A stretch of 64,000 nucleotides of DNA from the NCBI GenBank assembly GCA_965644295.1, contig CBFFRP010000241.1, positions 124,001 to 188,000 on the forward strand, in the 5' to 3' direction. Position numbers and translations under genes: made by a program. Source of the stretch: Paraphysomonas bandaiensis. Taxonomy: Eukaryota; Chrysophyceae. This document shows positions 1 to 9,891 of the stretch, piece by piece; positions within the stretch are counted from its first letter, which is position 1, and each line of letters starts with the position of its first letter. Below the pieces are notes generated by a model. It had not been told where the DNA came from and did no database searches. It saw nothing but the letters and a program-made list of their open reading frames with translations.

Positions 1-1099
1 GGTCGCTTTCCGTATCAGCATTACGAATTGCAAGTTGTTTCGTCACATCCTCGGCATCATCCAGATTTTCACTGCAAGTACCGTGAGAGAGTTACTACAA
101 TACGTGATTTGGTACCTGAAAGAAGAAGAGTGATGAGACCGAGTCATCAGTAGCATGCGGCCCACTATGTCGGTGGTAGAGATGCCCTCCGTACGTGGGA
201 TTGTCAGGTATTTGCCTTGAGAACGAAATAATGAGGTTAGCGGCATGACAGGAAGTCTACACTCACCCATTTTCTGCGCGCTTTCGTATACATCTTTCCC
301 ATCCACGATACATGGATCGTCACCGTGAACCACATAGTCAATATTATACTCCTTTATGACCCATCGTAGGTACTCGTCGTTCATGATGTACGGTACACCC
401 GGTACAACCTCATCAACGAACTTGCACCCTTCCACACACTGCAAACGCTCTTGATCGTTCATCACTGGAGCACCTTTGCATTGGGTGATGGTTTCGTCGC
501 TATTTACACCTACAATCAGTTTGGTGCCAAGTGCTCTTCCTTTACGAAAAGCATTCATATGCCCATAGTGCATCATATCGAAGGCCCCATCCATCCATAT
601 TCTAATCTCCTTTCCCTCATTTATATTATGCAGATCAGATGATTCTAAAGTCAGTAACTTTTCTTCCAAATCTCTTACAATTTGTTGAGCCTAGACAACA
701 ATAATTATACATACACGCATGATGCCGACACTGAGATTTTCTTCACAATCTATACGTTAGTTAGCCTAGTCAACACTAGCACACTAGCACTTCACTATGA
801 TACGCTCATGGAATGGGCGTATGATACACAACACTCACCTTATTGAGTTTACTCTCCAACTCTTTCCTGTTCCGTAAATGCTTTCGACCCAACCAGTACC
901 AGTAACTGAATAGAGTTAAAACAATCGCACTGCATGATAGAAGGAATTGTTCTGCATCCGGAGTATGATTTTCAGGGACGCCGATGGTTGTTAATACAGT
1001 TGCGATGGTCTGAACACACAGAGTTGTGAAGGGGCTCTCTAATACACGATCGACTAGTCTATCCACCACCCCCCATGGGATGTAACTCAGTATATTCAT
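1..1099 (-). CDS. PCYT2: Ethanolamine-phosphate cytidylyltransferase (5' part, runs off window)
   Basis: Transfers CMP from CTP to phosphoethanolamine, the regulatory step of the CDP-ethanolamine route to phosphatidylethanolamine. My splice model, read on the minus strand, is exons 1099–839, 690–267, 215–116 and 71–1 (continuing outside), with introns of 148, 51 and 44 nt, all GT–AG and in phase. The first ~75 residues hold a hydrophobic segment (about residues 50–70) ahead of a basic/charged linker, so the enzyme is probably membrane-anchored, as described for plant ECTs. The nucleotidyltransferase core follows, with the HYGH signature (HxGH family motif) and, across the second intron, RTEGISTTDIVGRM, which carries the RTxGxSTT motif. 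The LLMTRSHHSS stretch after it is typical of PCYT2 rather than of choline cytidylyltransferase. The second cytidylyltransferase repeat expected in this family would lie beyond base 1. The ATG at 1099 is the first in frame. Confidence 0.9.
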
Positions 1100-1773
1100 A
1101 GGTAAACTATAGAAGGGAATGGTTAGTTGATCATTGTTAGAAGGGTTGAGATTGAGAGCGAGGGAGGGAGATGGTTAAGATGAGCGATGCTTGATAGACA
1201 CATACATACATACATGCTGCTGTACACTGTACTGGAGATCTGTATGGTACACGATACGTATATAGAGCAGTACAGTAGCTATGCATACATACATATGTTA
1301 TCTACTGATACATACAGCCAACAGTACATACATACATACAGCAGTACATTACGTACACACATACATGCAGACATACATCCAATAGCATTTAGAAAACACG
1401 GGTTTATGTCCTACTTTTCAGTGTTAAATACCATATTTCTCAAAATCTTCAAGATTTTTTGAAATTTCTAGAGTATTTCAACAATTTTCGGTGGTTTTGT
1501 ACCACTATGCTCAACTGCTGTATCCACTGCAGGATATGATGAGGAGATTCTTATAGTTGCAATGCAGTCAACTCGTAATTGCAAGCAACTATTAGTGACA
1601 GTGAAATTGAGATTGACGGAGACTTGTGGTGTTACTTCTTATGTACCTGCGATCACTGGGAAGCTGTTAATGTATGGATATATACGTAAGAGTCTCATGA
1701 CATGGAACACCACTAATGCATGTGTATGAACAGAGCACACACTAATATATGAGTGCAATAGCACTGCAATACG
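1100..1773. other. Intergenic, CATA-type microsatellite and AT-rich sequence
   Basis: No supported gene. The stretch 1196–1375 is rich in catacata/gtatgtat tetranucleotide runs that open short meaningless frames. The rest is AT-rich and has no motif I recognise. Confidence 0.5.
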
Positions 1774-2120
1774 TCACAAGGACTCATAGAACATGAGGAA
1801 ATGGTAGACTATAAGCTCCATGAGGGGTGGGAGTGTCTCGTTACAGCACCTGTACGGATTTATCATATACATCATCGCACTTTGTAGTTTTTCCCAACTC
1901 AGCAATCCGTAAGATGCTTTAAAGTATTCCGGGCGATCTATTCTGCAAGATATAATGCTCTTCCCAAGCAGCTCACAGTCAAGGCTGTGTACCGGTTGCT
2001 TGAGTGGTTCAATCATAGTTTCAACCATAGTTTGTGGTATGAATCTTTGGCGATCAATTACACGAAGCGTGCCGTGTGTGTTTTGACCATTGCGTAGTGG
2101 CCCATATCTTTCTACCAGGA
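1774..2120 (-). CDS. Unidentified protein, probable 3' exon
   Basis: On the minus strand an acceptor-like CCATAG at 2126–2121 opens a frame that runs 115 codons to a stop at 1774. It reads LVERYGPLRNGQNTHGTLRV at its start and ends near LIVYHFLMFYESL. Codon composition looks coding and there is no overlapping gene. I recognise no domain. It is probably the last exon of a gene whose upstream exon(s) lie at 2460–2870, but I could not find a splice set that keeps the frame through all pieces with ~50-nt introns, so the start is unknown. Confidence 0.4.
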
Positions 2121-2458
2121 CTATGGAACAATAATATTGCAGTATATTAGTGTCATCAATAAGTATTTAAACTCATGCGTAGACTCTTTTTTTCGTACTA
2201 GCCAGTAAGATCACATGATAACCAAACCCGCTACGCTGGCAAAAAAGAATACATACTGCTTAGTGAATCGAAATATTCCTAATACTTTTTTACTGAGCCA
2301 TCATCGGAACATCGGTTACGTTATCATCATCACAGTCATTCAAACTTAATTGAAATATGCATGCACCCGGCCACAACTGCCGATTAGATTTCAGAAACAA
2401 CATCATACTAAGTGCAGCAAAATGCATACTTTTGCGTATCTTTGAGATAGAAAGTTTA

Positions 2459-2698
2459 GCTGCGTTCACATGTATTGGGAGTATATATTTCAACTTTTCG
2501 TTTTATAGTTCTCCGCATAGCCGACATCAGCTTCGCATCTTTATCATCGTTACCATCACTGTCAGAACGGATATATATCCTAACAGCATCCTTCCCAGAT
2601 CTTATCAAATACTTCACCTCTTGGATTTTTCCATATCTATTCTCAAAATTCGGACCATTAGCATAGAACTGTTTATTTAAAACGGAGATAAAGGATAC
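2459..2698 (-). CDS. Unidentified protein, probable internal exon
   Basis: A frame on the minus strand opens after an AG at 2700–2699, reads through NGPNFENRYGKIQEVKYLIR and an acidic stretch (SDSDGNDDKDAK), and reaches a stop at about 2459. Amino-acid composition and codon use look coding. A second frame on the same strand (about 2493–2290) and one further upstream (about 2870–2726, with KWCCQYSLRLFSGTEEG) also look coding. This suggests several short exons of one gene together with 1774–2120. I could not resolve the junctions. No family recognised. Confidence 0.35.
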
Positions 2699-2921
2699 CT
2701 AGCCCTGAAGTCTTTCAATAAGTCATCAAAAGATTATTAGATTATTAAGTTCATTGCCACCTTCTTCTGTACCACTAAACAGTCGTAATGAATACTGGCA
2801 ACACCATTTTATAATTGCTTCACAATTATCAATAATATTCACAGTGATTAGTGTAGTTGTAATGCAATAAATTCTAATTACACTCTGTGTCGTAGTCTAA
2901 CTCTATACTTGTCCATCCAAC

Positions 2922-3899
2922 TCAAATCGTGTCATCTGATAAGAGTTTATCTGTCAGCGGTGTTGTGCGCACAGAAAGCGAACCCTCAGACGCCGGAACA
3001 CTGCATCTGTAGCTACTCCCTGCACTCCCAGCGCTGCCCCCGAATTCCTGCTCAAACTCCTGTAGATCGTTATAATACTGCTCAAATGCCTCCAAGCTTT
3101 TTCTGTCATGAAGAAAAATGACAGCGTATCCTATTCCCAACAAGTATTGGAGGATATGATAGGCATATGCGATGTAGTATTTTTCCTGACCAGACGACCC
3201 CCCTTTTCGGTACAGATCGTATATTATGACTACGTCCACAAGTAGAAACACACCAGTGGTAAAAAGGGCATAGGCAGCAGGTCCACAGAGGATCTGTGCA
3301 GACATATCTATAAACACTAATCGTGGTAGATCCCAGAGACGCTGCATAATTACACCGATTTCCCATATGGTTGCGAGTTCTACTATCCACACAAGGACTA
3401 GTGATACCACATAAATATAGAATCCAGACTGCGATTGGCGGTCCAGTTGGCACCAGTTGAACCTCTTTTCAAAACTGTTCCCAAGTACAGAAATCGTCGC
3501 GGGAATAAGCGGTACCAAAAGTATTATCCAAACTATACGCGCCTCTAATACCATCTCCGTAGTTTCAGTGACTTCAGTATTGTCAATAAGTCTCAAGACG
3601 TTTGTTTTCTTCAGCATAAAATAAGTGATCAGAATACTCTGATATACAGCGTAGGAAAACACAAAGCCGAATATATCACAAACATCTTCGGTGTATACAT
3701 ACGGCAACGTTGCGATAGTCCATAGAGTGATTGTTAAGTTAAGGTACAGTACCAGCTTAGATGATGATGTCTTAAATCCAACACGTATGACATTGATGAC
3801 AACATAAAGTGTTGAACATGCACTTGATATACACAAAATAAGCATTATCACAGATGATGGTGCTTTCAGAGGGATACTATAGTCATCATCGTCAGACAT
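2922..3899 (-). CDS. Seven-transmembrane receptor-like protein (cAMP-receptor/class B-like)
   Basis: A 325-aa single-exon protein with seven clear hydrophobic segments at about residues 14–40, 48–69, 74–99, 120–142, 157–185, 196–231 and 242–268. The loop before helix 5 carries an NWCQLD motif, matching the Trp-Cys of the second extracellular loop in the Dictyostelium cAMP-receptor/secretin-type superfamily, and a Cys begins helix 3 (CDIFGF), the usual disulfide partner. The tail (270–325) is hydrophilic and rich in Ser/Gly (GSAGSAGSSY), compatible with phosphorylation. The extracellular N-terminus is short and acidic (MSDDDDY). From topology and the Cys pair I infer a G-protein-coupled receptor; the ligand is unknown. 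The ATG at 3899 is the first in frame. Confidence 0.7.
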   Translation of the reverse strand: MSDDDDYSIPLKAPSSVIMLILCISSACSTLYVVINVIRVGFKTSSSKLVLYLNLTITLWTIATLPYVYTEDVCDIFGFVFSYAVYQSILITYFMLKKTNVLRLIDNTEVTETTEMVLEARIVWIILLVPLIPATISVLGNSFEKRFNWCQLDRQSQSGFYIYVVSLVLVWIVELATIWEIGVIMQRLWDLPRLVFIDMSAQILCGPAAYALFTTGVFLLVDVVIIYDLYRKGGSSGQEKYYIAYAYHILQYLLGIGYAVIFLHDRKSLEAFEQYYNDLQEFEQEFGGSAGSAGSSYRCSVPASEGSLSVRTTPLTDKLLSDDTI

Positions 3900-4511
3900 A
3901 CTTGATCTATTCAGAGATGTAACTACAGTGTGTTACACTACTATAACTATACACATATATTCAGTTATCTCTTATAAACTAACGTAAAGATAAGTACATT
4001 ATAAAGCCTTGTAATGGAGGTGTATATATGAGATACATACATCAGATGGCTATAAGATTATGAGTATCAAACTGTGGATGAGGAGATGCTATAAAGAGGG
4101 ATTTTTAATTGGGGATGTGTAGAAAAATGGGGTTTTATACAATACATATTCTAAATATGTGGTATTTATAACGTATTTTTGTATTTTCGGTAGTTTTTAG
4201 CAGGCAGAACAGTGGAGTATGTACAGCAGTATGAATTTGTACAGGGGTTTGCCCTAGTTATCGTACTACTACGACTACTATGCGCACTATGTCTATGTAT
4301 ATGTACACCTTTATATGTATGTCTTTTCCTATACACAATTCGTGTACAAGTAACTGTATGTGTATGAGGGATGGTTCATGTATATACGTGTATATGTATG
4401 TATATGTATGTATGGTATATCTATCGCTCTCTCTGTGTGTATATATATATACATACATCAGACTTAACATACTTACATGTCACGATAATCATACCCTATA
4501 AACACATATCA
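3900..4511. other. Intergenic between divergent genes, TATG/TATA microsatellites
   Basis: Separates the 7TM gene (minus) from the FN3/WW/EF gene (plus). The stretch 4290–4460 is dense in tatg/tata repeats. Nothing coding is supported. It probably contains both promoters. Confidence 0.5.
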
Positions 4512-6594
4512 ATGAGCTTCTCTCTTCCTCGTTCAGATTCATTAAGTGCAAAGGTTCATCCAAAGATCCTCGCAGCTCAACAGAGTTCCGCTACCATCAC
4601 ATACACCTCCACGCATAGAGATATCGAGGAGATTGAGTCCATAGACACCACGCCAGTGCTTGAATATGAGCATACCAAGTACCCTGACCCTCCACATACA
4701 GTTCATGTGCACTGCAGTGACTGTCATGGTATGATATGGTGGGAATACAGCAGTCAGTATGGCGACAGAGTGTCTCAATGGGAAGTTCGTCGATATAGAA
4801 GAGACAGAGATGGATCATGGTCAATCAAAGGGGTTAAATGCTACAAGGATATGCCAATGAAGAGGGTGTGTAGATAGCCGCGTATGTCATATCACTTTAA
4901 TGTTATGGTTGACAGTTCCATCTCACTGACCTCGAACTCAATCATTACTATCGTTTCACTGTGAGCGCGATTAATAAACACGGTACGGTTTGATGGAAGT
5001 GTGGTGTGTTATATCATTCTATCATGTAGGTCGTGGACCGGAATCTCGAATGAGCAACACGATATATGTTGAGCAGCCGTTGCCAGCGGGATGGTTCCGA
5101 GCTACTTCTTCAGATGACACCTTCTTTTATTACAACCTTAATGTATTATACGATTTTGTTGTATACCATGTAATACATTCTCCTTGTGCAGACAGGGTGT
5201 ACGTCTAAAGAGCGGCCTGACCTGGACCCGTACTTTATTCCAGATGAGGTCGTGGTAAAGATGTTTGCGCCTCATGAAGTTTCGCATCTACGAGAAGTTT
5301 ATGATGAGGAGATACTGCATTTTGATAAAGTTAAAAAAGACAGGCTCAGAGACATACTCCTCGAGGTAGGTGTTGGTTAATTTAAACCGTTGTTTGTTAC
5401 ATAAATGACTTGTATGTCTATAGCTTGGAGAGTCCTTCACTCCTAGGGAATGTGCTGTGGCCATCCGTGAGCACTCGGTCAGCACGGAAGCAATATACTC
5501 TTGGCAAGTATTCATGGAGGTCATGTATACAATGAAGACGAAGGCGATAAAGAATAAAGTGAGTATTCTCTCTTAATTCGACTCGCAGTTTGAACTCTTT
5601 GTGTAGAATATAACGCAACAGGCAACCAATGTATGGCGGCGTCTTTTCAGTTGTTTTGAGCCGAAGGAAGTAGTGTCGAGTAGTACAAGAATAGAGATGG
5701 TTGGATCGTGGGATGTGCGTCGAAGTAAAGCGATAGACAGGTACTTTCTTTTGTATGCAGCTTATATTTGACGATGCGCCGTAGGGTGTTTTACTTTAAC
5801 AAGGCGGCCAGAAAAAGAAAATGGGTAGCCCCCATAGAAGTTCGTCTATATTTACCAGAGGATGGCATCCTCTTAGAGTCGGCGGAGATGTTGTACGACC
5901 CTGTAGAGTTGGACCTTATAAAGGTGATAGATAGTACATTTCATCGTCTATTAATCATATCTTTCGAATATAGAATGCATATTGCCATATGGATATAGAC
6001 TCAACCGGAAATGTGGATATCGTTGAATTTTTTCGGTTTATGTTCGTTGCTGCGAACCCTACTCCTGATCCAATGGCAACCATGCTACCTCCTAATTCTG
6101 CCACCGAGAGGGCAAATCTTTTCGCAGCAGTCTGTCTAACAAACAGTTCAGCTGGTCTGAAGTACCAAGACTTTCTGCGGATGATGGTTACTCTGAAGAG
6201 AGGCAAAAAGGATGAAGTCAAAGAATATCATGACGCTATGCCCGCCCTGGCAGAATTTTCCCCTTCTCGGACAACCCTTGCTAAGAGCACTGAGCGGTAC
6301 CTAATAGCACGTAAGCAAGGAAGGTTCGAGCAGGAGAATTCACCTTTTCCCTTGTCTGCCCCGAAGCGCCGTCGCTCAAGTGAAGGTTCCAGGAAATACA
6401 GTACTGTTACGGATGAAGTACAGGAGTTTGACGATGAGAGTGCGGTGTCTGTTGGGAAAACTCTAAGTTCCCTTTCTGATACTCCTTGGTTCAAGAGGCA
6501 GGTAACTTTTACTACTGGCCCCAATGGGGAGGTCGTGGAACACTCACTGTGTTGCATGTGCGGGTGCCGAGAGTCGCTCTACTACGGATCATAG
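4512..6594 (+). CDS. FN3–WW–EF-hand–WW–EF-hand multidomain protein
   Basis: Spliced model: 4512–4865, 4916–4982, 5030–5142, 5192–5365, 5424–5558, 5607–5740, 5785–5923, 5974–6594. The exons total 1,737 nt (578 aa) and the introns are 44–58 nt. A fibronectin type III-like fold spans the first three exons: after WEVRRYRRD the frame joins into NHYYRFTVSAINKHGRGPES, the classic FN3 F/G strand and xNxxGxGPxS end. A WW domain follows at about 157–188 (LPAGW…YYNLNTGCTSKERP), with Ser where the second Trp normally sits. Degenerate EF-hand helices come next (LREVYDEEILHFDKV, about 190–270). A second WW (SWDVRR…VFYFN…KW..P) is created by the exon 6/7 junction, and a canonical EF loop (DIDSTGNVDIVEF) at about 373–395. 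The basic, Ser-rich tail ends with a short Cys cluster. Probably a Ca2+-responsive adaptor. An alternative 20-nt intron at 5741–5760 keeps the frame but breaks the WW domain. Confidence 0.8.
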
Positions 6595-7010
6595 GCGACA
6601 TGATTTTAATAGGCACAATTTATCCCTTATACTTCAGTATATATTAGTGTTTCATTCCCGAGCGGGTACCTCACATTGGAATCACACTGTGGCTGGCAAG
6701 TATTGCTGTACCCTTATGTCAGGAATGAACACAAAAATGAGCTACGTATGTGTCGTGATGACTTGTAGGTGTATCGAAAACTGTTTGGATACGAAAAATC
6801 AACTAATAATTACTAATTTAATATATATATCCCGAACAATAATTCATAAGGAATATATTTTCCGTTTCCATGGATTTCTATAAGGTCCTTGTGGTTTGTT
6901 TTTCTTGGGGAGACACTTCCCGACAGCTATGTTTCACTTTTTGTGGTATATGGGGAGCTTTATTGCACAGAGATCCGCTATTACTGTTGAGGCTAAACTT
7001 CTCAATGTCA
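6595..7010. other. Intergenic downstream of FN3/WW/EF gene
   Basis: No supported gene. AT-rich 3' flank reaching the left target duplication of the hAT element. Confidence 0.45.
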
Positions 7011-7018
7011 GTGTGTAT

Positions 7019-7784
7019 CAGGGATGCGTAACAATTAATTGCAAAATTTTTATATTGCAATTATGAGTTATCGCGCTATTGTAATTGCAATTAATAGTAA
7101 ATAAATTGCCAATTATTGTCTAATTAAATTAGCTACTCATTACAAGCACGCATAGCATATTCAACTGTACTTGCATTCCACAGAAGACTATTAAAGCGCA
7201 AGAACATATGGGGCCTCCAATCAACAAATTTTGACTCGCACTTTGTCCTGGTGTTCTGGGAATAAGTACCCGCCCACCTCAAAGAAAGTGTTTGCACCTT
7301 GGTGCTTGTGGTGGCGCACAATCAACTTTCGTAGAGCCAAATAGTAGGATATAAGAGTTAAGCACTAGTTAGTGAAATTGTTTAGCTACATTAGTTCTGA
7401 CTCTTACGTGCCTGTTGCTAATAATAATTAGACTGGAAAGAATATGATTGCCAAACTACTTATAGATATCTTAAATCTATACGATACGGATTGAGCTGAA
7501 GTTAGTCTTGTAGCTCAAGGTCAAGAGGAAAGAAACTTAATCGACCATACGAAGAAACAGTACTTTTCAAAATGTATATAAAATTATAATGAGAGGCCAA
7601 CCTTCCCACCATTTTAATAGCCATTAAGGGCGATAAATGACCATCGTCCTTAAGCTATTCTAATATATGTCCTTATATATAATAAATAGATAAATAGTAT
7701 AAAGTTGCCAATTAATTGCAATTTAATAGAAACCTTCCAGCGAGCAATTAAATTGCAATTCGATTAAATTGTTACGTAGCCCTG
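7019..7784. mobile_element. Non-autonomous hAT element (766 bp)
   Basis: The left end CAGGGATGCGTAACAATTAA and the right end (read inward) CAGGGCTACGTAACAATTTA form terminal inverted repeats starting with the hAT-typical CAGGG. The element is flanked by a perfect 8-bp duplication GTGTGTAT at 7011–7018 and 7785–7792, the target-site length of the hAT superfamily. It has no transposase and the interior is AT-rich. A copy of the hairpin-headed repeat is nested at 7233–7322. The TIR resembles that of the hAT relic at 54928, a likely relative that could have supplied transposase. Confidence 0.88.
7233..7322 (-). repeat. Short internally deleted copy of hairpin-headed dispersed repeat
   Basis: On the minus strand it begins TTGTGCGCCACCACAAGCAC, passes the CACCAAGGTGC palindrome, and ends GTGCGAGTC after a GGTACTTATTCC block. 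The same head and tail occur, in the same order but about 270 bp further apart, at 48683–49052 and 49593–49950. It lies within the 766-bp hAT element. Confidence 0.7.
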
Positions 7785-8052
7785 GTGTGTATGCCTGAAA
7801 TTCATATAGTCATTTTTTAGTGTTGTAGTTTTCTATGATGTGAGCTATATTCTCAACTACCTCGCTAATTGCACATATGATATGGCGTATAGTATAAAGT
7901 GTGTTGCACAGACCGTAAGAAATACTACATGAAAATAATCCCGTTGATATCAACACTGCACCCGACTTACATCAACTCATTTAGTTTTAGAACTGATATA
8001 GAGCTGGAAATATAGTGTTTTACTACGTAATTATCATAATACTAAATTACAG

Positions 8053-8197
8053 CAGAGCCAGGTAGCCATTTATAATAATGGCATGAATGGTCGTTAAGGT
8101 AATGTCATTATAACTGCGGGACATATTTTATTAATAACCATTATAATTTCAAGGAACTGGGCCCCATTAATGGGCCATTAACGGCTACCAGACCCTG
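8053..8197. mobile_element. Miniature hAT-type element (145 bp MITE)
   Basis: The left end CAGAGCCAGGTAGCCATTTA and the right end, read inward, CAGGGTCTGGTAGCCGTTAA are imperfect terminal inverted repeats. They are flanked by an exact 8-bp duplication AATTACAG (8045–8052 and 8198–8205). No coding capacity. It sits just 3' of the PhyH gene. The 8-bp duplication and the CAGRG terminus point to hAT mobilisation; it is a different family from the neighbouring 7019–7784 element. Confidence 0.85.
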
Positions 8198-8249
8198 AAT
8201 TACAGATCAAATATACGATATACACTGTCGCTTCATATCAGCATGGCAA

Positions 8250-9185
8250 TTACAAATTCATTCCTAACAATTTCCTTTGATCTATTGTAAGGTCATTTGG
8301 GTCCCAATCTCTGTCAGCTTCTACTCCTTGTGGCCCATACATTGGGTAACTATTTTCATTAATCGCTTTTAGTTGGTGACGCATATATCGTCTATTTATT
8401 TCGATATCAGGTAGAAATCCGGTATATACGACCTCTCTAGAGTCATAACCACTAAGATTGTCGCAGGTGGCATGTGGTAGCCGACTATCCCACAATACTA
8501 ATGACCCACAAGGGGCATATACTGTCTCAAGTTGCTTTTGAAGCTTTGCATGACTCTTACTTCCCATACGAAAGAATTCTCCACGTTGGCCACATGCTGC
8601 TTCTGCTTCAGCACTTCCACGGAAGTAGCTATCAATGTGTTTATGAAATCCACGTACAACACGTAATCCTCCACTTTCGTTATGAAAATGGTTTGTTAAA
8701 CATACATATCCTTGTATAGGCCGCCACTTATCTAACCCCCCGGACTGCAGAAGATAAGGGTCTGCTGGGTTGCGATCCAAATGTAGCCCCAAACCACCTT
8801 CACTATGAATAACATCAGGTAGGCGGTAACACACACGATCCGCCATACAAAACGTATTGTCACATTTCCCAAATGGATGTTCAAAGTATGGTATATCGCC
8901 AGTGCCGTATGTTGCTTCTAATAGACGCTGATATGCACCAACAACACGAGGATGCATATGAATATCTAGTAATTTCCATTTAGCATAATACATGTACATG
9001 CCAGGGCCTTTTAATCTTGCATTAATCTCATTCCATCTCTCACTGCTGTGGTGTATCCCTGTGCGTCTATAGATATCGTTATGTAGACTATTGCGAGCCT
9101 GAGAGACTTCTAAATCAGTTAAAACATCTTCGATTACCACTATTCCAGTATCAATAAATTCATTGATATGTTGTTCTGTGATCAT
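8250..9185 (-). CDS. Phytanoyl-CoA dioxygenase (PhyH) family protein
   Basis: A 311-aa intronless Fe(II)/2-oxoglutarate dioxygenase. The double-stranded beta-helix metal triad is visible as H135 and D137 (GLHLDRNP) and H238 (DSRLPHAT). The following R250 (SREVVYTGF) sits where the 2-oxoglutarate carboxylate-binding Arg is expected. Between them NESGGLRVVRGFHK matches the family pattern of a Gly-rich turn before the V/P-GSH segment. Length agrees with PhyH-like proteins. There is no targeting peptide: the protein starts MITEQHINEF, the usual N-terminal helix. The substrate cannot be deduced; the family includes peroxisomal phytanoyl-CoA hydroxylases and halogenase- or secondary-metabolism-type oxygenases. 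A dispersed repeat lies about 85 bp upstream of the start (9270–9372). Confidence 0.85.
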   Translation of the reverse strand: MITEQHINEFIDTGIVVIEDVLTDLEVSQARNSLHNDIYRRTGIHHSSERWNEINARLKGPGMYMYYAKWKLLDIHMHPRVVGAYQRLLEATYGTGDIPYFEHPFGKCDNTFCMADRVCYRLPDVIHSEGGLGLHLDRNPADPYLLQSGGLDKWRPIQGYVCLTNHFHNESGGLRVVRGFHKHIDSYFRGSAEAEAACGQRGEFFRMGSKSHAKLQKQLETVYAPCGSLVLWDSRLPHATCDNLSGYDSREVVYTGFLPDIEINRRYMRHQLKAINENSYPMYGPQGVEADRDWDPNDLTIDQRKLLGMNL

Positions 9186-9269
9186 GATGTATGTATATGT
9201 AGGAGACTGTTAATTATGAGATGAGATGGAAAGATCCATACATACATACGTGTGTTGAATCGGCAGTCA

Positions 9270-9372
9270 GCATCTTGTTTTTCGGAAATGAATTGAAGCA
9301 AATATTCTCTATATTACTGCAATACAACTACGTCTGGAATACAGATAATTATTGTCTCAATATTAGAGGCAT
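9270..9372. repeat. Dispersed ~105-bp repeat, copy 1
   Basis: Shares long blocks (ATTGAAGCAAA, CTCTATATTAC, CTGGAATACAGATAATT, TTGTCTCAATATTAGA) in the same order and spacing with 53191–53295, at roughly 80–85% identity by eye. Both copies sit just 5' of a minus-strand gene. Confidence 0.75.
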
Positions 9373-9891
9373 ATTTGAACAAAAATATACAAAGAATGAT
9401 GATACGTGCATACATAAGACCATGGAGAAAATTCCACACGGGGTGTTCTCTACACGATGCCTCTTATCCACTCATAATGCTTGTATGACAATATCTCTTT
9501 GATGATTGGATAGTACTCTTAGGTCCTCCAGCAGGAGCAGCAAATCAAACGTTGGAGAGTATTCTATCCATTCAATTGAATATACTGTGTTTTGATTGGA
9601 TCATCTGGTGATGATGGTAGTCAATGACGATGATATGATCATATATATACAGTATACATATGTATGTATGTGCACTCCACTGCACTGCACTGCACTTACA
9701 TACATATCCCTTCTAGTTACCTCCGCATTGACGTGCAGTCTCCATATGCCGTAATGCATTCTATCAATTCTATCCCATCATATCGATACACCACCTCCTC
9801 ATATACTCCTATTACTAGTACCCTTATAAGGAACTGCTCTATACATACATACCTACATACAGACTTATCTCTTTAATTATACATACATTCA
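9373..9891. other. Intergenic between divergent genes, CATA-rich
   Basis: Lies between the PhyH gene and the small 9892 gene. It holds short TATG/CATA and CACTG runs (9655–9705, 9841–9860), and nothing coding is supported. Confidence 0.45.

Noticed and set aside
4866-5029. Two separate genes (4512–4877 and 4993–6594) split by an AATAAA-like sequence at about 4974.
   Set aside because: A small exon at 4916–4982 flanked by 50- and 47-nt introns completes an FN3 domain in frame, so a single gene explains the data better.
5741-5760. A 20-nt mini-intron with perfect GT…AG in the FN3/WW/EF gene.
   Set aside because: It keeps the frame, but a 44-nt intron (5741–5784) with the same donor also does, fits local intron lengths and restores the WW core, so it is preferred.
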